Shown one piece after another: positions 1 to 5,896 of a stretch of 6,821 nt of DNA. Every line of letters starts with the position of its first letter. Within the stretch, counting starts at the first letter, position 1. This stretch comes from Bacillota bacterium. Its GTDB lineage: Bacteria > Bacillota > Clostridia > Lachnospirales > Anaerotignaceae. The DNA lies in the NCBI GenBank assembly GCA_030526765.1, contig JAUNCB010000059.1, positions 1 to 6,821 on the forward strand, written 5' to 3'. Under the pieces are notes generated by a model. That model was not told where the DNA came from, searched no databases, and saw nothing but the letters and a program-made list of their open reading frames with translations. The position numbers and the translations under genes were made by a program.

Positions 1-68
1 CCCGCCCCGCAGGAAAGATCTAGGTTATTCTGGTGGGCGAGGATCTGGGCTTCTGATGGGAGGAAATG

Positions 69-308
69 ATGTCTATTTTTAAAAAATTTCAGGAAAAGAA
101 ACAGGCGGAACGCATCCGCAAATCGGAAATGATGCAGGGCTTCACCATGCAGGCGGAGCTGAGTGCCACCATCGTCAGCGTGAAATATCTGGATGGCGAT
201 GCAGAAAAAACAAAGTATCTGGTAGAGTATGCCAACGGGGAAAAGAAAGAGGAAGAAGCGGAAAACACCTCCTCCCGTGCGGCAGAGCTGAATCAGTATC
301 TGGGCTGA
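69..308 (+). CDS. Small charged protein, unknown function (79 aa)
   Basis: I do not recognise this protein. It has no signal peptide and no membrane segment. The first ~20 residues (MSIFKKFQEKKQAERIRKSE) are strongly basic and helix-prone. Residues ~29-60 alternate in a beta-like way (SATIVSVKYLDG, then KYLVEYANGEKKEEEAE), which could be a small beta barrel or hairpin; this is inference. The C-terminal third is acidic. Two adjacent ATGs exist at 66 and 69. The GGGAGG at 58-63 lies 2 nt from the first and 5 nt from the second, so I chose 69. The gene ends 30 nt before a YbjQ-family gene on the same strand with no terminator between, so the two are probably co-transcribed. No promoter is visible in the 65 nt upstream, and the transcript may start outside the window. 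Confidence 0.7.
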   Translation: MSIFKKFQEKKQAERIRKSEMMQGFTMQAELSATIVSVKYLDGDAEKTKYLVEYANGEKKEEEAENTSSRAAELNQYLG

Positions 309-338
309 TAAGCCCCATGGCAGAAAGGAGCATAAGCT

Positions 339-656
339 ATGATCATTGTAAATACAGATTATATCAGCGGCAAGGAACTGGAAATGCTTGCACTGGTGAA
401 GGGCAGCACCATCCAGTCCAAGCACATCGGTAAGGATTTCACCCAGGGACTGAAAACCCTCGTGGGCGGCGAACTGAAGGAATACACACAGATGATGAAT
501 GAAGCAAGGGCACTGGCTACGGAAAGAATGGTGGCAGAGGCGGAAGCCCTCGGTGCAGATGCTGTGGTAAATGTGCGCTATGCCTCCTCCGCAGTGATGC
601 AGGGAGCGGCAGAGGTCATTGCCTATGGCACAGCCGTAAAGATCCTCAATAAATAA
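339..656 (+). CDS. YbjQ/UPF0145 family protein (putative heavy-metal-binding domain)
   Basis: The 105-residue length and the sequence pattern fit the YbjQ/UPF0145 family (PF01906). Residues ~53-70 (EARALATERMVAEAEALG) form the family's long helix. It is followed by GADAVVNVRYASS, which corresponds to the conserved GA-(N/D)-A-(V/I)-(V/I) strand, and by a C-terminal strand EVIAYGTAVKI. Family members are small cytosolic proteins that assemble as pentamers. The 'heavy-metal-binding' label is historical, and this copy has no cysteine and only one histidine (HIGKDF), so I see no support for metal binding in the sequence. AAAGGAG (324-330) lies 8 nt before the ATG. The gene follows the small charged protein by 30 nt and is closed by a strong terminator, making it the last gene of its transcript. 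The biological role is unknown. Confidence 0.88.
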   Translation: MIIVNTDYISGKELEMLALVKGSTIQSKHIGKDFTQGLKTLVGGELKEYTQMMNEARALATERMVAEAEALGADAVVNVRYASSAVMQGAAEVIAYGTAVKILNK

Positions 657-666
657 AGAAACAGAG

Positions 667-701
667 AATCTCCCGATACAGCAGGTATCGGGAGATTTTT
701 T
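667..701 (+). terminator. Rho-independent terminator after YbjQ-family gene
   Basis: A perfect 13-bp stem (AATCTCCCGATAC at 667-679 with GTATCGGGAGATT at 685-697) encloses a 5-nt loop and runs into six T residues (696-701). It starts 10 nt after the stop codon and separates this unit from the heat-shock promoter downstream. Confidence 0.93.
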
Positions 702-747
702 ATGGCAAAAATCCCTTTTGTCAGAAAAATGTAAGAAAATAATTCTA

Positions 748-774
748 TTAGCACTCTTTACAAGTGAGTGCTAA
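748..774 (+). promoter_or_regulatory. CIRCE operator (HrcA binding site) for clpB
   Basis: TTAGCACTC (748-756), a 9-nt spacer (757-765) and GAGTGCTAA (766-774) match the CIRCE consensus with no mismatch in either arm. CIRCE is the operator of HrcA, the repressor of groE and dnaK operons in many bacteria; HrcA is released on heat stress. Here it overlaps the -35 of the clpB promoter, so bound HrcA would block RNA polymerase directly. The only downstream target before a terminator is clpB. Confidence 0.95.
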
Positions 775-785
775 CAATGTATAAT
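757..785 (+). promoter_or_regulatory. Sigma-A-type promoter of clpB
   Basis: TTTACA (757-762, five of six matches to TTGACA), a 17-nt spacer and TATAAT (780-785, perfect) form a strong housekeeping promoter. Transcription should start near 791-793, giving a leader of about 65 nt. The -35 hexamer occupies the first six bases of the CIRCE spacer and the right CIRCE arm lies in the -35/-10 spacer, which explains repression without any alternative sigma factor. Confidence 0.85.
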
Positions 786-812
786 AAGTCCTGTGGTTAG
801 GAGAAGAACCCA

Positions 813-842
813 ATGGTTAAGATAGATGTGAAGTTGAAATAG
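813..842 (+). CDS. Possible 9-codon leader ORF before clpB
   Basis: ATG at 813 opens a frame encoding MVKIDVKLK and stopping at TAG 840-842. AGGAG at 799-803 stands 9 nt before it, so a start signal is present very close to the predicted 5' end of the clpB mRNA. The TAG falls at the upstream edge of the sequence serving as the clpB ribosome binding site (841-850), so ribosomes ending the mini-ORF would stop on top of the clpB start region, an arrangement typical of translational coupling. The peptide resembles nothing I know. It could also be a chance ORF in an A/G-rich leader: nine codons are too few for coding statistics, and no conservation can be judged from one sequence. Confidence 0.35.
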   Translation: MVKIDVKLK

Positions 843-857
843 GAAGGTGAATGGATC

Positions 858-3443
858 ATGAATATGCAGAAATTTACGCAGAAATCTCTGGAAGCCATCC
901 AGAATGCCCAGTCCTGTGCCTTGGAATACGGCAACCCTGTGCTGGATCAGCAGCATCTGCTGCTGGCACTGCTGGAGCAGGAGGAGGGGCTCATTCCCCA
1001 GCTTCTGCAGAAAATGGAAGTGCCTGTAAACGGCATTTTGCAGGCGGCGGAAAAGGAAGTTAAGAAAATGCCCCGTGTCAGCGGCGGACAGACCCGTGTT
1101 TCCGCTGATCTGGAAAAAACATTAACGGCAGCGGAAAAGCTGGCGGAAAATATGACCGATGAATATGTTTCCGTAGAGCATCTTTTCATGGCAATGGTGA
1201 ATGCACCCAATGGGGCACTGAAGGAGTTGTTCCGTCAGTTTGGCATCCAGAAGGAGGAATTTATGAAAATGCTGGCAACGGTACGGGGCAATACCCGTGT
1301 CACCAGCGATTCTCCCGAGGCAACCTATGATGCCCTGAAAAAATACGGCACCGATCTGGTGGAAAAGGCAAGAAGCAAAAAACTGGATCCCGTTATCGGG
1401 CGGGATGATGAGATCCGGAATGTCATCCGTATCCTCTCCAGAAAAACGAAGAATAACCCTGTGCTCATCGGGGAGCCTGGTGTGGGCAAAACCGCCATTG
1501 CAGAAGGTCTGGCGCAGCGTATCGTCAAGGAGGATGTGCCCAACAGCCTGAAGGATAAAACCATCTTTTCTCTGGATATGGGCTCCCTTATTGCAGGGGC
1601 AAAATTCCGCGGCGAATTTGAGGAACGGCTGAAGGCTGTCCTCAATGAGGTGAAGAAAAGCGAAGGGAAGATCATTCTCTTCATTGATGAGCTGCACACC
1701 ATCGTGGGCGCAGGGAAAACCGACGGCGCCATGGATGCAGGCAACCTCTTAAAGCCCATGCTGGCAAGGGGCGAGCTCCATTGTATCGGTGCCACCACTC
1801 TGAATGAATACAGACAGTATGTGGAAAAAGACCCTGCACTGGAACGCCGTTTCCAGCCTGTGCTGGTCAGCGAGCCTACCGTGGAGGATACCATTGCCAT
1901 CCTTCGTGGTCTGAAGGAACGCTATGAGGTATATCACGGTGTAAAAATTCAGGATCAGGCGATCATTGCGGCGGCGACTCTGTCCAACCGCTATATTTCC
2001 GACCGTTTCCTGCCCGATAAGGCCATCGATCTGGTGGATGAAGCCTGTGCCATGATCCGTACGGAAATGGATTCCATGCCCATGGAGCTGGATATCATCC
2101 AGAGAAAGATCATCCAGCATGAGATCGAGGAAGCGGCACTGAAAAAAGAAAACGATAAACTGTCTCAGGAGCATCTGCAGGAGATCCAGAAGGAACTGGC
2201 GGAAATGCGGGATTCCTTTGCGGTATTGCAGGCAAAATGGCAGAATGAAAAGGATGCCATCGGCATTGTGCAGAAACTGAGGGAGGAGATCGAGGATGTG
2301 AATGCGGAAATCGAAGCCGCAGAGCGCACCTACGATCTGAATAAGGCGGCAGAGCTGAAATACGGTAAGCTGCCCCAGCTGCAGAAGGAGCTGGAGGAAA
2401 AAGAAAAATTCGCTGAGGAAAACAGCGGCAAAAATGTGCTGCTGCGGGATAAGGTGACAGAGGAGGAAATTGCCCGCATCATCGAACGCTGGACAGGGAT
2501 CCCCGTTTCCAGACTGATGGAGGGGGAAAGAGAAAAGCTGCTCCACATGGAGGAGATCCTCCACGAAAGAGTGGTCGGGCAGGAGGAAGCAGTGACTAAG
2601 GTTTCCGAAGCCATCCTCCGCAGCCGTGCAGGCATCCAGAGCCCCAACCGCCCCATTGGCTCCTTCCTGTTCCTGGGCCCTACCGGTGTGGGGAAAACGG
2701 AGCTGGCAAAAACACTGGCGGAATGTCTTTTCGACGATGAGAAAAATATGGTTCGTATCGACATGACGGAATATATGGAAAAATTCAGCGTATCCCGTCT
2801 CATCGGGGCACCTCCCGGCTATGTGGGCTATGAGGAGGGCGGTCAGCTGACAGAGGCAGTCAGAAGAAAGCCTTATTCTGTCATCCTTTTCGATGAGGTG
2901 GAAAAAGCCCACCCCGATGTGTTCAATATCCTCCTGCAGGTGCTGGATGACGGACGCATCACCGATTCGCAGGGCAGAACGGTGGATTTCAAGAATACAG
3001 TCATTATCCTGACCTCCAATCTGGGTTCTTCTTATCTTCTGGAGGGCGTGGATGAAAGGGGCGAGATTTCTCCTGCAGCCAGAATGGCAGTGGAGGGGAT
3101 GCTGAAGCAGTCCTTCCGTCCCGAATTTCTGAACAGACTGGATGAGATCGTATTCTACAAACCACTGACTAAGGAAAATATCACCCTTATTATTGATCTG
3201 ATCCTGAAGGATCTGAACGGCAGACTGGCAGATAAGCAGCTGCGCTGTGAACTGACAGAACGGGCAAAGGCGCATATCATCGAAACAGGCTATGACCCTG
3301 CCTTTGGTGCAAGACCGCTGAAACGGCTGGTGCAGCGCCATGTGGAAACCCTGCTGGCAAGAAAGATCATTGCCGATCAGGTGGAAGCAGGAGCCCTGCT
3401 GACGGTGGATGTGGACGAATCGGAAAATTATATCGTATTGTAA
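858..3443 (+). CDS. clpB: ClpB, ATP-dependent protein disaggregase (Hsp100)
   Basis: This is a full-length ClpB (861 residues; E. coli 857), a cytosolic hexameric AAA+ machine that pulls aggregated proteins apart together with DnaK/DnaJ/GrpE. Domains in order: N-terminal Clp repeat domain ~1-145; NBD1 with Walker A GEPGVGKT 205-212, Walker B FIDE with D277/E278 and arginine fingers R330/R331; a long coiled-coil middle domain ~400-525, which marks ClpB rather than ClpC; NBD2 with Walker A GPTGVGKT 607-614, Walker B FDE with D679/E680, pore loop GYVGY (Y655), arginine finger R760 and sensor-2 GARP 817-820. All catalytic residues are intact. NBD1 pore loop 1 reads KFRGEFEER, with F250 where E. 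coli has Tyr251. No ClpP-binding IGF/L loop was noticed in NBD2, consistent with a disaggregase. The start follows AAGGTGA (844-850) by 7 nt and matches the family N-terminus. Regulation is by the CIRCE promoter upstream. Confidence 0.98.
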   Translation: MNMQKFTQKSLEAIQNAQSCALEYGNPVLDQQHLLLALLEQEEGLIPQLLQKMEVPVNGILQAAEKEVKKMPRVSGGQTRVSADLEKTLTAAEKLAENMTDEYVSVEHLFMAMVNAPNGALKELFRQFGIQKEEFMKMLATVRGNTRVTSDSPEATYDALKKYGTDLVEKARSKKLDPVIGRDDEIRNVIRILSRKTKNNPVLIGEPGVGKTAIAEGLAQRIVKEDVPNSLKDKTIFSLDMGSLIAGAKFRGEFEERLKAVLNEVKKSEGKIILFIDELHTIVGAGKTDGAMDAGNLLKPMLARGELHCIGATTLNEYRQYVEKDPALERRFQPVLVSEPTVEDTIAILRGLKERYEVYHGVKIQDQAIIAAATLSNRYISDRFLPDKAIDLVDEACAMIRTEMDSMPMELDIIQRKIIQHEIEEAALKKENDKLSQEHLQEIQKELAEMRDSFAVLQAKWQNEKDAIGIVQKLREEIEDVNAEIEAAERTYDLNKAAELKYGKLPQLQKELEEKEKFAEENSGKNVLLRDKVTEEEIARIIERWTGIPVSRLMEGEREKLLHMEEILHERVVGQEEAVTKVSEAILRSRAGIQSPNRPIGSFLFLGPTGVGKTELAKTLAECLFDDEKNMVRIDMTEYMEKFSVSRLIGAPPGYVGYEEGGQLTEAVRRKPYSVILFDEVEKAHPDVFNILLQVLDDGRITDSQGRTVDFKNTVIILTSNLGSSYLLEGVDERGEISPAARMAVEGMLKQSFRPEFLNRLDEIVFYKPLTKENITLIIDLILKDLNGRLADKQLRCELTERAKAHIIETGYDPAFGARPLKRLVQRHVETLLARKIIADQVEAGALLTVDVDESENYIVL
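1251..1265 (+). promoter_or_regulatory. Candidate internal translation start within clpB (delta-N form)
   Basis: AAGGAGG (1251-1257) lies 5 nt before an in-frame ATG (1263-1265), which is codon 136 of ClpB at the end of the N-domain, before NBD1. In E. coli, clpB has a known internal start at Val149 producing a shorter form without the N-domain; this site falls about 12 residues earlier in the equivalent region. The motif comes from Lys-Glu-Glu codons, common in such proteins, so it may be accidental. Confidence 0.4.
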
Positions 3444-3448
3444 GAAGC

Positions 3449-3475
3449 AGACCCTCGAGGCATCGGGGGTCTTTT
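3449..3475 (+). terminator. Rho-independent terminator of clpB
   Basis: A 10-bp stem with one G-T pair (AGACCCTCGA at 3449-3458 with TCGGGGGTCT at 3463-3472) around a 4-nt loop is followed by a short T run (3472-3475). It begins 6 nt after the clpB stop, so clpB appears monocistronic. Confidence 0.85.
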
Positions 3476-3514
3476 ATTGTATGGGTACAGTTATAAAAAT
3501 TGCACCCATACAAT
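3476..3514. repeat. 11-bp inverted repeat between clpB and the ECF operon
   Basis: ATTGTATGGGT (3476-3486) is repeated in perfect inverse as ACCCATACAAT (3504-3514), with a 17-nt A/T-rich spacer. No T tract follows either arm, so it is not a good terminator. It sits directly after the clpB terminator and 44 nt before the -10 of the next operon, which suits an operator for a dimeric or looping regulator. A structured RNA in a longer transcript is an alternative. The regulator is unknown. Confidence 0.55.
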
Positions 3515-3557
3515 TTCAAGAGGGGACGGCGGAGGGGTAGTCTGCCGAATTTCGGTA

Positions 3558-3566
3558 TGATACAAT
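3558..3566 (+). promoter_or_regulatory. Extended -10 promoter for the ECF-S/amidohydrolase operon
   Basis: TGA followed by TACAAT (3561-3566) gives an extended -10 (TGnTACAAT, one mismatch to TATAAT). The -35 position (3538-3543, TAGTCT) is weak, so extended -10 recognition or an activator would be needed. TATGAT at 3556-3561 is an overlapping alternative. A small palindrome CCGAATTTCGG (3545-3555) lies immediately upstream. Predicted start is near 3573, leaving a leader of about 26 nt, too short for a riboswitch. Confidence 0.45.
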
Positions 3567-3598
3567 CTATTGTAGAAAAGACAAGGGAGGATTCATAG

Positions 3599-4108
3599 AT
3601 GAAAGACAGTTCCAGCAAAAATCTGACAAAAACAGCCATGATGGCAGCAATTGTTTTTGTCGGGATTTATCTGATAAAAATTCCCATCCCCAATGGGTAT
3701 ACGCATCTGGGCGACTGTTTTATTTTCCTTGGCGTGCTTCTTCTGGGAACAAAGAGAGGTTCTCTGGCGGGAGCCATTGGTGCGGCAGCGTCTGATGTTC
3801 TGGGAGGATATATGCACTGGGCGGTGCCAACATTTTTCATTAAATATATTATGGCATATATCATGGGGATGTTTGTTGAAAAGCTGATGCCTCATGTGAA
3901 ATGGAACTGGATCCTCGGTGCTGTTATAGGCGGGCTGATGCAGTGTGTGCTTTACACAGCCTTTGACTGCTTCATGTTTGGCCTTGCCTATGGGATCGCA
4001 GGGATTCCCAGCATTGTAATGCAGACGATAAATGGGATTGTTTTCCTTTGTGTTCTGGTGGCAGTGCTCTCCAAATCCGGTGCAATGCGTAAATTGAAGG
4101 AGATGTAA
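3599..4108 (+). CDS. ECF transporter S component, COG4720/PF07155 type
   Basis: This is a small integral membrane protein (169 residues) with about six hydrophobic segments: ~13-30, 37-50, 54-70, 75-93, 104-122 and 135-158. Such S components bind a micronutrient and dock on a shared EcfA/EcfA'/EcfT energising module, which is not encoded here and would be supplied from elsewhere in the genome (group II arrangement). Recognition rests on the block GYTHLGDCFIFLGVLLLG (33-50) followed by TKRGSLAGAIGAAASDVLGG (51-70), characteristic of this family, and on an AxxxA pattern in the first helix (A13, A17), of the type S components use to contact EcfT. The family label mentions riboflavin, but the substrate cannot be read from this sequence. 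AAGGGAGG (3583-3590) lies 8 nt before the ATG. The gene is followed after 3 nt by a hydrolase, hinting that the substrate is hydrolysed after uptake. Confidence 0.87.
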   Translation: MKDSSSKNLTKTAMMAAIVFVGIYLIKIPIPNGYTHLGDCFIFLGVLLLGTKRGSLAGAIGAAASDVLGGYMHWAVPTFFIKYIMAYIMGMFVEKLMPHVKWNWILGAVIGGLMQCVLYTAFDCFMFGLAYGIAGIPSIVMQTINGIVFLCVLVAVLSKSGAMRKLKEM

Positions 4109-4111
4109 GGT

Positions 4112-4852
4112 ATGGATGTAAAAAAATATAAAAAAATAGATGCCCATGCCCATGTGGGAAATTTTGGCGGCTGGGCGGGTGTTTCTGTTACAGCAGAAGA
4201 ACTGATCGCGCAGATGGATGAAAATAATATTGAAAGAACACTGCTTTGTGCAGAGCCCAATGAGGGTTGTCTGGAGGCGGTGGAAAAATATCCCGACCGC
4301 TTTGTGGGGATGGTCTATGTGAATCCTCTGGAAGGACAGACGGCTGTAGATAAGGTGTATGAGTATGTGCAGAAAAAAGGTTTCAGAGGGATTAAGGCAA
4401 ACCCGCTGAAGCATGCTTATGTGGCAGATACAGAGCTGATGGACCCCTTTATGGAGGCGGCAAAGGAGATGGATATCCCTGTTTTTATCCATAGCGGACA
4501 TCCCCCTTATTCCCTGCCCTGGAGCATTGCCCTTCTGGCAGAAAGACATCCTGATGTAAAGGTGGTTATGATCCATATGGGGCATGGGCATGGTGTTTAT
4601 ATTGATGCTGCCCTGAAGATGGCAAGGCGCTATCCCAATCTGTATCTGGAAATGAGCGGTATGCCTATGCCCTCCAAAATCAAAGAGGCTTATGAAACCG
4701 TAGGCGCTGACCGCATCCTGTTCGGTACAGATTCCCCGTATCATCCTGCTGTTGTGGAATCCATGAAGGTTGCCACCAGTGGTCTGACAGAGAAACAGAT
4801 GCAGGATGTATTCTATCATAACTGCATGAAACTGATGAAAATGGAACCGTAA
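4112..4852 (+). CDS. Amidohydrolase-2 family metal-dependent hydrolase
   Basis: This 246-residue soluble TIM-barrel protein fits PF04909, the ACMSD-like branch of the amidohydrolase superfamily, whose members hydrolyse or decarboxylate small molecules using a metal. Expected motifs are present in order: IDAHAHVG with H12 and H14 as metal ligands; GIKANP (K95) on the central strand; FIHSGH with H127; IHMGHGHG with H155 and H158; and FGTDSPYH with D207, the conserved late aspartate. No motif is broken, so the enzyme should be active, but the family does not predict the substrate. The ATG lies 3 nt after the upstream stop, and its AAGGAG (4097-4102) is inside the end of the S-component gene, so the two are translationally coupled. 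It is short beside many relatives (~280-330 residues) but complete. Context suggests it acts on whatever the S component imports. Confidence 0.87.
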   Translation: MDVKKYKKIDAHAHVGNFGGWAGVSVTAEELIAQMDENNIERTLLCAEPNEGCLEAVEKYPDRFVGMVYVNPLEGQTAVDKVYEYVQKKGFRGIKANPLKHAYVADTELMDPFMEAAKEMDIPVFIHSGHPPYSLPWSIALLAERHPDVKVVMIHMGHGHGVYIDAALKMARRYPNLYLEMSGMPMPSKIKEAYETVGADRILFGTDSPYHPAVVESMKVATSGLTEKQMQDVFYHNCMKLMKMEP

Positions 4853-4886
4853 AAAAAGGCTGTCTGCATGGTCAGACAGCCCTTTT
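4851..4886. terminator. Bidirectional terminator between converging genes
   Basis: A 9-bp perfect stem (GGCTGTCTG at 4858-4866, CAGACAGCC at 4873-4881) with a 6-nt loop has TTTT on its right (4883-4886) and seven A on its left (4851-4857), which become a T run on the minus strand. It therefore ends the hydrolase transcript and also that of the small minus-strand gene, whose stop lies 7 nt away. The A run overlaps the hydrolase stop codon. Confidence 0.9.
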
Positions 4887-4892
4887 ATTGTA

Positions 4893-5075
4893 TCAGTCTT
4901 CTGTTTTTCCTGCGGTTTTTGCAAAGTGGCGCAGGGCACTCATGGTGCGGATCTCACGGCCGTTTTCCGTAATGATCTGCTGCACATCCTGGGGCAGATC
5001 GTTGTAGAACTTTTTCGCCCGCTCATTGTTTAACAGCATATCCGCCAGATCCCGATATTCCTTTCCAAACATCAT
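4893..5075 (-). CDS. Small protein of unknown function (60 aa)
   Basis: I cannot name this protein. It is soluble and likely all-helical: MMFGKEYRDLADMLLNNERA, then KKFYNDLPQDVQQIITENG, then a basic tail. The middle segment (AKKFYNDLPQDVQQII) resembles a short motif I recall from small uncharacterised clostridial proteins, but this is impression only. The frame stays open back to 5153, but that extension has no ribosome binding site. AAGGAG (5086-5081 on the minus strand) stands 5 nt before the ATG at 5075 and 8 nt before the ATG at 5072, so one of these two is the real start. It stands alone, divergent from yigZ and convergent with the hydrolase, with a shared terminator. A good RBS and a proper terminator argue that it is a real gene. 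Confidence 0.68.
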   Translation of the reverse strand: MMFGKEYRDLADMLLNNERAKKFYNDLPQDVQQIITENGREIRTMSALRHFAKTAGKTED

Positions 5076-5136
5076 ATCCTCTCCTTTCCGATAGAGATAG
5101 GATGTGCAAAAAAGACGGATTCCATGCAATGGGCTC

Positions 5137-5166
5137 TTGAGAAGAAAGTGCAAAATATGGTATGAT
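5137..5166 (+). promoter_or_regulatory. Promoter of yigZ
   Basis: TTGAGA (5137-5142, five of six), an 18-nt spacer and TATGAT (5161-5166, five of six) preceded by TGG, giving an extended -10. Transcription would start near 5173, about 33 nt before the chosen ATG. Confidence 0.7.
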
Positions 5167-5185
5167 AAAAGTTAGGAAAATTCAA
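5157..5185 (-). promoter_or_regulatory. Possible promoter of the 60-aa minus-strand gene
   Basis: On the minus strand TTGAAT (5185-5180), a 17-nt spacer and TACCAT (5162-5157) make a weak promoter, four of six in each hexamer, with a leader of about 75 nt. It overlaps the yigZ -10, so the two could not be occupied at once. It is the best candidate I found, but weak. Confidence 0.3.
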
Positions 5186-5205
5186 AGAAAAACAGGTGAT
5201 TGGAA

Positions 5206-5865
5206 ATGCTGAAACAATACAGAACCATCCTTTCACAGGCAGAGGCGGAAATCGTGGAAAAGAAATCCCGTTTCATTGCCACAGTGCGCCCTGTGAAAAC
5301 GGAGGAGGAGGCAAGAGCCTTCATTGAAGAAATGAAGAAAAAATACTGGAATGCGACCCATAATGTGTTCGCCTATCAGATCGGGGAGCGCAATGAGCTG
5401 CAGCGCTTCAGCGATGACGGAGAGCCTCAGGGCACAGCAGGGATGCCTGTGCTGAGTGTCCTGAAGGGAGAGGATATCAAGGATACCGCCATCGTTGTGA
5501 CCCGCTATTTCGGCGGCACACTGCTGGGCACAGGCGGTCTGGTGCGTGCCTATGGCAGATCGGCAAAGGAGGGCATCCTTGCGGCAGGCATTGCGGAGCT
5601 GGTGCTGTATCGCAGATATTCCGTGCTGGCGGATTATACAGATTCCGGTAAGGTGCAGTATGAAATTCTGCAGGACGGCCATGAATTATTCGACACTGTC
5701 TATACAGATAAGGTGGAATTCATTGTACTGGTAGAGGTGGATAAGGCAGAGGCCTTTGAAAAGAAGATGACGGAGATCTTCAGAGGGCAGCAGCCCTTCA
5801 CTCTGCTGAAGGAAGAATACGGCGTATGGCAGGAGGGTGTACTGTCCCTGCTGGAGGAGGAATAA
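5206..5865 (+). CDS. yigZ: YigZ/IMPACT (UPF0029) family protein
   Basis: A 219-residue cytosolic protein of the YigZ family (E. coli 204). The N-terminal UPF0029/IMPACT domain shows KKSRF (19-23), NATHNVFAY (49-57), RFSDDGEPQGTAG (67-79) and VVTRYFGGTLLGTGGLVRAYG split across 97-117, all hallmark motifs; the C-terminal ~140-200 is the DUF1949 ferredoxin-like domain. Eukaryotic IMPACT acts on the GCN1/GCN2 translation-stress pathway; the bacterial role is not settled, though binding to RNA or nucleotides has been suggested from structure. An in-frame TTG exists at 5200, but AGGTGAT (5194-5200) overlaps it and lies about 5-7 nt from the ATG at 5206, so 5206 is the start. The gene has its own promoter. 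No convincing terminator follows (a weak 5-bp stem before TTTTTT at 5872-5877), so readthrough into yebC is possible. Confidence 0.93.
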   Translation: MLKQYRTILSQAEAEIVEKKSRFIATVRPVKTEEEARAFIEEMKKKYWNATHNVFAYQIGERNELQRFSDDGEPQGTAGMPVLSVLKGEDIKDTAIVVTRYFGGTLLGTGGLVRAYGRSAKEGILAAGIAELVLYRRYSVLADYTDSGKVQYEILQDGHELFDTVYTDKVEFIVLVEVDKAEAFEKKMTEIFRGQQPFTLLKEEYGVWQEGVLSLLEEE

Positions 5866-5896
5866 GCGGTATTTTTTATGGATAGGAAGCCTGTCA

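Noticed and set aside
1..65. End of an upstream gene, e.g. a frame ending at TAG 21-23
   Set aside because: All three plus frames run too short to judge. A frame ending ...RPAGKI at 23 is possible but has only seven codons visible and no recognisable motif.
1749..3341. Long open frame of 530 codons on the minus strand opposite clpB
   Set aside because: It lies wholly within clpB, has no ribosome binding site that I can see, and its translation is Cys/His/Phe-rich without domain logic, as expected for the antisense shadow of a well-biased gene.
3515..3556. Riboswitch upstream of the ECF S component (GGCGGA/TCTGCC stem)
   Set aside because: The stem lies upstream of the likely -10, so it would not be in the mRNA. 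The remaining leader is about 26 nt, and no known aptamer core (TPP, FMN, cobalamin) is seen.
3593..4939. 448-codon minus-strand open frame over the S component and hydrolase
   Set aside because: It spans two clearly recognised plus-strand genes and the bidirectional terminator. Its His/Cys-rich translation is typical of an antisense artefact.
5076..5153. N-terminal extension of the 60-aa minus-strand protein
   Set aside because: The in-frame ATG at 5153 has no ribosome binding site and the extension would overlap the candidate promoter, whereas AAGGAG stands just before the ATG at 5075.
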